Shown here one piece after another: positions 59,442 to 64,000 of a DNA stretch of 64,000 bases; within the stretch, counting starts at the first letter, position 1, and the number at the start of each line of letters is the position of its first letter. A model generated the notes under the pieces. The model saw only the letters and a program-made list of their open reading frames with translations, ran no database searches and had not been told where the DNA came from. The position numbers and the translations under genes were made by a program. Origin of the DNA: CAZUDO01 sp964618895 (GTDB lineage Bacteria > Desulfobacterota > Binatia > DP-6); the NCBI GenBank assembly GCA_964618895.1, contig CAZUDO010000057.1:186001-250000 (forward strand). The letters are read 5' to 3'.

Positions 59442-60827
59442 GTGATGATGTGGATGGGGTGGGGAGCAGAGCCTCCGGAGAGCCGTCGCAGGGGCGGCGT
59501 CGTAGCGATCCTGGCGCTTGTCTGTGCGGCGACGGGGGGCCCGGCAAAAGCTGCCGACCCCGTCGATGACGGGCTGATCGACCGCCCGTCGGCGGCCGCC
59601 GAACGCGTGGCCACCCGGCCCGCCCCCAAGCCGGCTCGTGCCGGCACCAGCGCGGTCATCGAGAACTTCCCCGACCAGATCGACGTCCCGGCCGGGCAGT
59701 CGGTCATCGTTCGGCTGCGGCGTCCCGCCCAGCGGGTGGCGATCGCCGAGCCCGAGGTGGCCGACGTGGTCCTGGTGAGCCCCACCGAGATTCTGATCAA
59801 CGGCAAGGGCCGCCGGTTCACCGCCCAGAGCGGAGAACCCGTCATCCTCGAGGCGCAGACCAGCCTGATCGTGTGGGACAAGCAGGGCGTCCCCGACGTC
59901 CGTGCCCTCTATGTGAACCGCTCCCGCCGCGAGCAGGTCGAGCTGCGGGTGACGGTCGCCGAGCTCAACCGGACGGCGATCGAACAGCAGGGGTTCGACT
60001 TCCGCTTCGAGGCGGGCGAAGTGGTGGTGACGGGTCGGCCGGGGAAGATCCCGATCCTCGGAAACATCGGGCAGATCGTCGGCTCCGAGGGGATCGACAA
60101 CGACCGGCTCACCTTCGCGGTGCTCGACCGCGACAACAACTTCGCCGCCTTCATCGAGCTCCTGCAGCGGGAGTCCATGGCGAAGGTCCTGGCCCGTCCC
60201 TCGCTGCTGTCACGCAGCGGCGAAGAAGCCCACTTCCGGTCGGGCGGCGAGCAGCCGATCCCCCTCATCACCAGCAACCAGGTGGCGGTGCAGTTCAAGG
60301 AGTTCGGGACGATCGTCAGTTTCACGCCCACGTTTACGGACGATGGCAGCATCGACCTGCGGGTCGACGCCGAGCTGTCGCAGCCGGACTTCTCCAACGC
60401 GCCGATCGTCAACGGCATCCGCGTGCCGTCCTTCGTCAGCCGGCAGGCCAACACGCGGGTGCGCCTGTACCAGAACCAGAGCCTGTTGATCGCGGGGCTC
60501 CTGAGCGACAACGAGGTCGAGGAAGAGCAGAAGGTGCCCTATCTGGGGGATATCCCGTATCTCGGCGCGCTCTTCCGGCGCACGAGCTTCAATCACACAC
60601 GCTCGGAGCTGATGATCCTGGTGCAGCCGCGAGTGGTGGAGTCGAACCGGAGCGATGTGTCGGTGCCGTTGCCGACCGGCCGCGCGCCACTCACGCGGAG
60701 CGAGGTGCGTACCAAGCCGACGCCGAACCCGGTGACGCGTCCGCGGTTGTTCGGTCGCGCGCCGGCGGACGTGCCGGCCGAGGCGGGGGGACCCGCCAGG
60801 GACGAGACCGACACCGATCCCGAGTAG
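59442..60827 (+). CDS. cpaC: Tad/Flp pilus secretin (CpaC/RcpA)
   Basis: A 461-aa outer-membrane secretin. Signal peptide (VVAILALVCAATGGPAKAAD), a pilus-type N-terminal domain (QIDVPAGQSVIVRLRRP, VADVVLVSPTEILINGKG) and a secretin core (ELRVTVAELNRTAIEQQGF, KVLARPSLLSRSGEEA, VPYLGDIPYLGALFR) are present. AAGGAGG (59429-59435) supports GTG 59442 or the ATG three bases later. It likely forms the exit channel for the Flp pilus encoded downstream. Confidence 0.92.
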   Translation: MMMWMGWGAEPPESRRRGGVVAILALVCAATGGPAKAADPVDDGLIDRPSAAAERVATRPAPKPARAGTSAVIENFPDQIDVPAGQSVIVRLRRPAQRVAIAEPEVADVVLVSPTEILINGKGRRFTAQSGEPVILEAQTSLIVWDKQGVPDVRALYVNRSRREQVELRVTVAELNRTAIEQQGFDFRFEAGEVVVTGRPGKIPILGNIGQIVGSEGIDNDRLTFAVLDRDNNFAAFIELLQRESMAKVLARPSLLSRSGEEAHFRSGGEQPIPLITSNQVAVQFKEFGTIVSFTPTFTDDGSIDLRVDAELSQPDFSNAPIVNGIRVPSFVSRQANTRVRLYQNQSLLIAGLLSDNEVEEEQKVPYLGDIPYLGALFRRTSFNHTRSELMILVQPRVVESNRSDVSVPLPTGRAPLTRSEVRTKPTPNPVTRPRLFGRAPADVPAEAGGPARDETDTDPE

Positions 60828-61029
60828 ACCGAGTCGGGGGTCGGCGCGCCCAAAGCGCCGGCCATGCGCAATGACCGGCGGAACCGACCCATGCACGCTC
60901 CCGCGTGTCGGCGCGGGCACAGGTGCCGGCAGCGTCACGAGGGCGTCGCGACGGCGAATAAGTAGCGCTCGCTCGCTCGCCGCGCGCAGCCAAGCGCCCA
61001 GCAGACGCTGATTTCCCGCCGCCCGGGGT

Positions 61030-61045
61030 CGGCACTGCCTTTGCT
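61030..61045 (+). promoter_or_regulatory. sigma-54 (-24/-12)-type promoter upstream of the Flp pilins
   Basis: CGGCAC-TGCCT-TTGCT matches the sigma-54 consensus (TGGCAC-N5-TTGCW) with one mismatch and exact GG-to-GC spacing. It lies ~62 bp before the first Flp ATG, with the transcription start expected near 61056. Pilin genes in Pseudomonas and Myxococcus are known sigma-54 targets. An enhancer-binding site is not visible. Confidence 0.65.
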
Positions 61046-61106
61046 TCCGTCGCCCTCCAGGAACCAGGAGCGCGTCCGGAACGGTGCGCGCAGAGGAGGC
61101 CCAGCA

Positions 61107-61283
61107 ATGACCGTAGTAAAGACGCTTCTATTCGACGAGAGCGGCCAGGGGATGACGGAGTACGCCATCCTGATCGGCACGCTTGCCCTGGGCGCCATCG
61201 TGACGCTGCTCGCGATCGGCACCCGACTGCGCGGCGTATTCGGCAACGTCCAGACGCAGCTGAACAGCCTGCCGACGAGCTGA
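61107..61283 (+). CDS. flp: Flp/Fap-type pilin, copy 1
   Basis: A 58-aa type IVb pilin. Leader ends at Gly before QGMTEYAIL, so mature positions +5 Glu and +6 Tyr match the Flp motif; then a hydrophobic helix (AILIGTLALGAIVTLLAIG) and a short tail. Start supported by AGAGGAGG. The C-terminal 45 residues differ from copy 2 at only two positions. Confidence 0.9.
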   Translation: MTVVKTLLFDESGQGMTEYAILIGTLALGAIVTLLAIGTRLRGVFGNVQTQLNSLPTS

Positions 61284-61304
61284 TCGGCGTACGGAGGAAA
61301 TGCG

Positions 61305-61481
61305 ATGATGGTACTGAAAGCTCTACTGCAGGACGAGAGCGGCCAAGGGATGACGGAGTACGCCATCCTGATCGGCACGCTGGCGCTGGGCGCGATCGTG
61401 ACGCTGATCGCGATCGGCACCCGGCTGAATGGCGTGTTCGGCAACGTCCAGACGCAGCTGAACAGCTTGCCGACGAGCTGA
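61305..61481 (+). CDS. flp: Flp/Fap-type pilin, copy 2
   Basis: A 58-aa near-duplicate beginning MMVLKALLQDESGQG. Processing after the Gly of DESG leaves mature QGMTEYAILIG, with Glu+5 and Tyr+6. The tail NVQTQLNSLPTS is identical to copy 1. GGAGG lies upstream (ACGGAGGAAATGCG). Either of two adjacent ATGs can start it. It follows copy 1 by 21 bp. Confidence 0.88.
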   Translation: MMVLKALLQDESGQGMTEYAILIGTLALGAIVTLIAIGTRLNGVFGNVQTQLNSLPTS

Positions 61482-61505
61482 TCGCGGCGGCAGCAAACCC
61501 GTGAC

Positions 61506-61535
61506 CGGCTCGTCGGCCTTCGGGCCGACGAGCCG
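61506..61535 (+). terminator. UUCG-capped hairpin after the Flp pair
   Basis: A perfect 13-bp stem (CGGCTCGTCGGCC / GGCCGACGAGCCG) closed by a C(UUCG)G tetraloop, one of the most stable RNA folds. It lies between the second pilin and tadE, followed by CTGTTACTCC rather than a T-tract. It could cause partial termination or protect the pilin mRNA 3' end. Confidence 0.75.
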
Positions 61536-61587
61536 CTGTTACTCCGACGGTGGCAACGTCCGGGCGAACGACCCGAGGGATACGTGT

Positions 61588-62025
61588 ATGAAGAGGTGCA
61601 CAAAATTGCACAGGCAGTGGCACGTGCGGCACAGGGCCCGCGGGCAGGCGATGCTGGAGTTCGCGGTGGTGGCGACACTGCTGGCGACGCTGCTGGCCGG
61701 CATACTCGAGTTCGGGCGGGTGTGGAGCGCGGCGCAGATACTGAACGCGGCCGTCCGCGACGGCGCACGGCTGGCGTCCGTGACCGCCCGGAACAACAAC
61801 CGGACCCAGTCCGTCAAGGCGCGCGTGCAGAGCACTGCCGCGACGTACTTTGCCAGCAACAAGCTCACCGTCCAGGTGAACCAGCAGACCACCAACGGCC
61901 AACCGATCGTCACCGTCACCGCGACGGGAACCCTCGACATGCTGTTCGGCAACTTCCTGCTCGGCAAGAATGTGGACATCAGCCGGTCCATGTCGATGCG
62001 GGACGAGACGGTTGCCGGGTCGTAG
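61588..62025 (+). CDS. tadE: TadE-like pseudopilin
   Basis: A 145-aa minor pilin. Leader cleavage site G before QAMLEF, with Glu at +5, then the hydrophobic helix (AVVATLLATLLAGILEFGRVW). DGARLAS is the typical TadE tail start. The start at 61588 (MKRCTKLHRQ) gives a basic leader; an earlier in-frame start at 61501 would lie within the hairpin region. Confidence 0.88.
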   Translation: MKRCTKLHRQWHVRHRARGQAMLEFAVVATLLATLLAGILEFGRVWSAAQILNAAVRDGARLASVTARNNNRTQSVKARVQSTAATYFASNKLTVQVNQQTTNGQPIVTVTATGTLDMLFGNFLLGKNVDISRSMSMRDETVAGS

Positions 62026-62051
62026 CCGGAAGCCGAGAAGTGAGGGATGCC

Positions 62052-63080
62052 ATGAGTGCGCACGTTCGCTGCCGCCGGTCGGAATCCGGACAGATATTCG
62101 TGTGGGCGGCCTTCCTGCTCCCCATCATGCTGGTCGCCGCGGGCCTCACCTTCGACGTGGGCAACATGATCAACGTCCGCGACGAGCTCGAGAGCGCGGT
62201 CGACGCCGCCGCCGTCGCGGCCGCCCAGACGATCCAGGACCCGAACACCACGGAGGCGAAGATGCGCCAGGCGGCGCAGACGGTGGCGGCGAAAAACAAT
62301 GTCGCGTCGGTCAGCAAGAATGCGAATAACGCGCACCCGGTGCAGATCGGCCTCAATACGAGCAACGCGGAAGGTGGCGACGTGGTGATCGGCACCTACG
62401 ACTTCGTCACGAGAACGTTCGTGCGCGCGAATCCGCCCATCGACGTGACCCAGGTCAATGCGGTGCAGATCAACGCGCGCCTCGGCAGTTCGGCCGGCAC
62501 GCTGCCGCTGGCGTTCGGTCGCCTGGTCGGCCTGAACACGTACGACACCACCAAGCGGGCGCTGGGGGTCATCGGGGCGCCGGTGGCGGCCAAGCCCACG
62601 GCGCCGATTGCCGTGGACAAGGGACTCTTCACCGGCAAGCGAAGGGGCTTCACCTCGCCGGACGACATCGTGGTGTCCACCAAGGACCCGGCGAACGCGT
62701 ATTGGACCGGATACTTCGGCGGCGCAAACGCGTCCGTCGTGAAGAACATGGTGGAGGACCCGAGCCTCATTCCAACCCTCACCGTCAAAGTCGACAAGAT
62801 CAGCCTGGCCGGCGGCAACATGACGGCCGACTACCAGGCGATGAAGGCCAGGTGGAACCCCGGCGACGAGATCATCATCCCGGTGGTGAACACGGACCCG
62901 GACCAGACCAAGGGCCTCGTGGTCGGTTTCGCGCTCATGAGGATCAATGCGATCAAGGCCACCGGCAACCCGAAGTACATCTCGGGCGAGCTGCTGTCGA
63001 AGAAGATAGTCGGCTACGGCGATCAGGCGACGGTCGGCGAGTGCTTCGGCTTCAACTGCCGCGCGTATCTCGCCTACTGA
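62052..63080 (+). CDS. tadG: TadG-like Tad-pilus assembly protein
   Basis: A 342-aa protein. The N-terminal TadG/Flp-assembly domain is recognisable: RRSESGQIFVWAAFLLPIMLVAAG then FDVGNMINVRDELESAVDAAAVAAA. A long extracytoplasmic beta-rich domain follows. No TadG-like VWA motif (DxSxS) is seen, so it may belong to the short TadG_N form. It ends with Cys-containing CFGFNCRAYLAY. Confidence 0.82.
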   Translation: MSAHVRCRRSESGQIFVWAAFLLPIMLVAAGLTFDVGNMINVRDELESAVDAAAVAAAQTIQDPNTTEAKMRQAAQTVAAKNNVASVSKNANNAHPVQIGLNTSNAEGGDVVIGTYDFVTRTFVRANPPIDVTQVNAVQINARLGSSAGTLPLAFGRLVGLNTYDTTKRALGVIGAPVAAKPTAPIAVDKGLFTGKRRGFTSPDDIVVSTKDPANAYWTGYFGGANASVVKNMVEDPSLIPTLTVKVDKISLAGGNMTADYQAMKARWNPGDEIIIPVVNTDPDQTKGLVVGFALMRINAIKATGNPKYISGELLSKKIVGYGDQATVGECFGFNCRAYLAY

Positions 63081-63182
63081 CGGCGGAGGGATCGCCGGCC
63101 CGCCGGCAGCCGGGCTGGACGAACTGCGGGGCATGCGTCTGGCGCACGGTAGGATGACGAGCGGAATGGCCGCCGAGGGACA

Positions 63183-63546
63183 TCAGGCTGGCGGCGCCCG
63201 CCGTTGGCTCCGGGGCACTCGGCAAGGTCGACGAGCCCGTGCCGCCGCCAGGCGACGCGTGCGAGCCATGTTCACGCCTCGAAGGGCAAATGCCGTCCGC
63301 CATCCCGTGAACCAAATCGCCGACGAGCGGGGATCGAGTCCGCGCGCACCGCGGACATGCTTGCGCGAGTGCCGTCCGGCCTTCCCGGGGCGTCTTCAGC
63401 AGGCGGGCGTGATAGCGGTCTCCCCACATGCGCCCGCAGCCATCGAGAATCCGGTTGACGGCCTTGGCCACGCGAATCGCGAGCCCTTGAAGGCCGCGTC
63501 GGAGCACGATTGGCGTGTCGGCTTCGATAAGTAGTAGGTGCAGGGC
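63183..63546 (-). pseudogene. decayed REP-associated tyrosine transposase (RAYT) fragment
   Basis: A remnant of the C-terminal half of a RAYT/IS200-like transposase: LHLLLIEAD, GLAIRVAKAVNRI and MWGDRYHARLL align with the intact copy upstream. The first His of the HUH pair is absent (ALHL instead of HVHL) and a deletion of about 20 nt after TPREGRTALA shifts the frame; the continuation (KHVRGARGLDPRSSAIWFTGWR) is readable in another frame until a TGA at 63183. It is not functional. Confidence 0.8.
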
Positions 63547-63601
63547 TCTTCCGGGTTTCGTGTGGGTCCGTCGCGTCGACCGGCCGCCGACCGCACCGCC
63601 G

Positions 63602-64000
63602 TCACGGACCGCGGGGGGACTCGTCGACCCGGAGCCGGCCGTGCCGGAGCCAGCCCACCCGCGCCAACCAGGTGTGAGGGGCCCGGACCGGCGAGGGGCC
63701 GGGCGGCCACGCCAGGGGCGTTCGCCAGCCGTGGAACCACGCCGACGACGAGCACGGATCCGTCCCCCGGACGCCGGGGATGTGCTTCGCGAAATTCTGG
63801 AGGACGTACACGAGCGCGGCCCGCACCTCGCGTGGCGACGCGAGCCGCCGCCCATGGTACCGGTCGCCCCACACACGGCCGTGGCGACCGCACGCCCGGT
63901 TCACCGCCTTGGCGACGCGAATCATGAGGCCCTGCACGCCGCGGACGAAGCGCGCCGGCGCGTCGGCTTCGACCACCAGATGGACGTGGTCCCGTTGTGC
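63602..64000 (-). CDS. REP-associated tyrosine transposase (RAYT), 5' end cut by the window
   Basis: The visible 132 residues are the C-terminal part of a Y1/IS200-like transposase of the RAYT group. The HUH metal motif HVHLVVEA lies at the window edge, followed by GVQGLMIRVAKAVNRACG, RVWGDRYHGRRL, SPREVRAALVYVLQNFAKH and the standard end LARVGWLRHGRLRVDESP. RAYTs act on REP palindromes scattered in genomes. The frame is open to the window end. A decayed tandem copy lies downstream. Confidence 0.85.
   Translation of the reverse strand, partial: AQRDHVHLVVEADAPARFVRGVQGLMIRVAKAVNRACGRHGRVWGDRYHGRRLASPREVRAALVYVLQNFAKHIPGVRGTDPCSSSAWFHGWRTPLAWPPGPSPVRAPHTWLARVGWLRHGRLRVDESPRGP

Overview
This 64 kb window is high-GC, chromosome-type DNA from a Gram-negative bacterium. 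It encodes an RND efflux pump with its outer-membrane channel, several beta-barrel proteins, lipoproteins, a Tad/Flp secretin, a dnaX-ybaB-recR block and Lpp-like proteins. Cys-rich secreted proteins with 'CGDG..Q.GEQCD' motifs and disintegrin-like repeats, Thr/Ser-rich linkers, DUF1329 and paired CaiB CoA-transferases suggest a deltaproteobacteria-like lineage (Myxococcota, Desulfobacterota or Candidatus Binatota). That placement is inferred from gene content alone. None of the three tRNA genes encodes a complete CCA end.

Layout. 0-6.4 kb (minus strand): EIIA-Ntr-like protein, two overlapping CaiB-type CoA-transferases, two unknown proteins, MoaA and a polyprenyl diphosphate synthase. 6.5-14 kb (plus): Mrp ATPase, 2[4Fe-4S] ferredoxin, an inositol-lipid group (inositol-phosphate synthase, CDP-alcohol phosphotransferase, small membrane protein, YbhN-like protein), CoaBC and a family-4 uracil-DNA glycosylase, with a zinc phospholipase-like protein on the minus strand. 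14.4-22.4 kb: RpiA, the RND pump operon and an AI-2E-family permease. 22.5-31 kb: porin, ion channel and many small secreted or lipid-anchored proteins.

31-50 kb is accessory and extracellular: a decayed glycosyltransferase, a collagen-like secreted protein, an M23 peptidase, DUF2333 with a truncated GFA protein, a Thr-linker beta-helix protein, a purple-acid-phosphatase-like enzyme carrying 17 disintegrin-like repeats, a PHM-like copper monooxygenase, an unusual amidohydrolase, two ribbon-helix-helix proteins and an AMIN/Amidase_3 autolysin. 50-54.6 kb is an information-processing island: TadA, tRNA-Ser(CGA), tRNA-Ser(GGA), SRP RNA, DnaX, YbaB, RecR, and a tRNA-Asn(GUU) gene interrupted inside its anticodon by a 251-nt group I intron. 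54.7-59.3 kb: secreted hydrolase, SDR, DUF1329. 59.4-63.1 kb: Tad pilus genes (secretin, two near-identical Flp pilins behind a sigma-54-like promoter, TadE, TadG). The window ends in two REP-associated (RAYT) transposase genes, one decayed and one cut by the window edge.

The most striking observation is the intron-containing tRNA-Asn. The pairings that define a group I intron (U.G wobble at the 5' splice site, P2 and P9 GAAA hairpins, P7 core, terminal G) can all be read directly. Other notable items are the sigma-54-like promoter and UUCG hairpin around the Flp pilins, the repeat-bearing phosphatase, and a 45-bp duplication spanning a stop codon.
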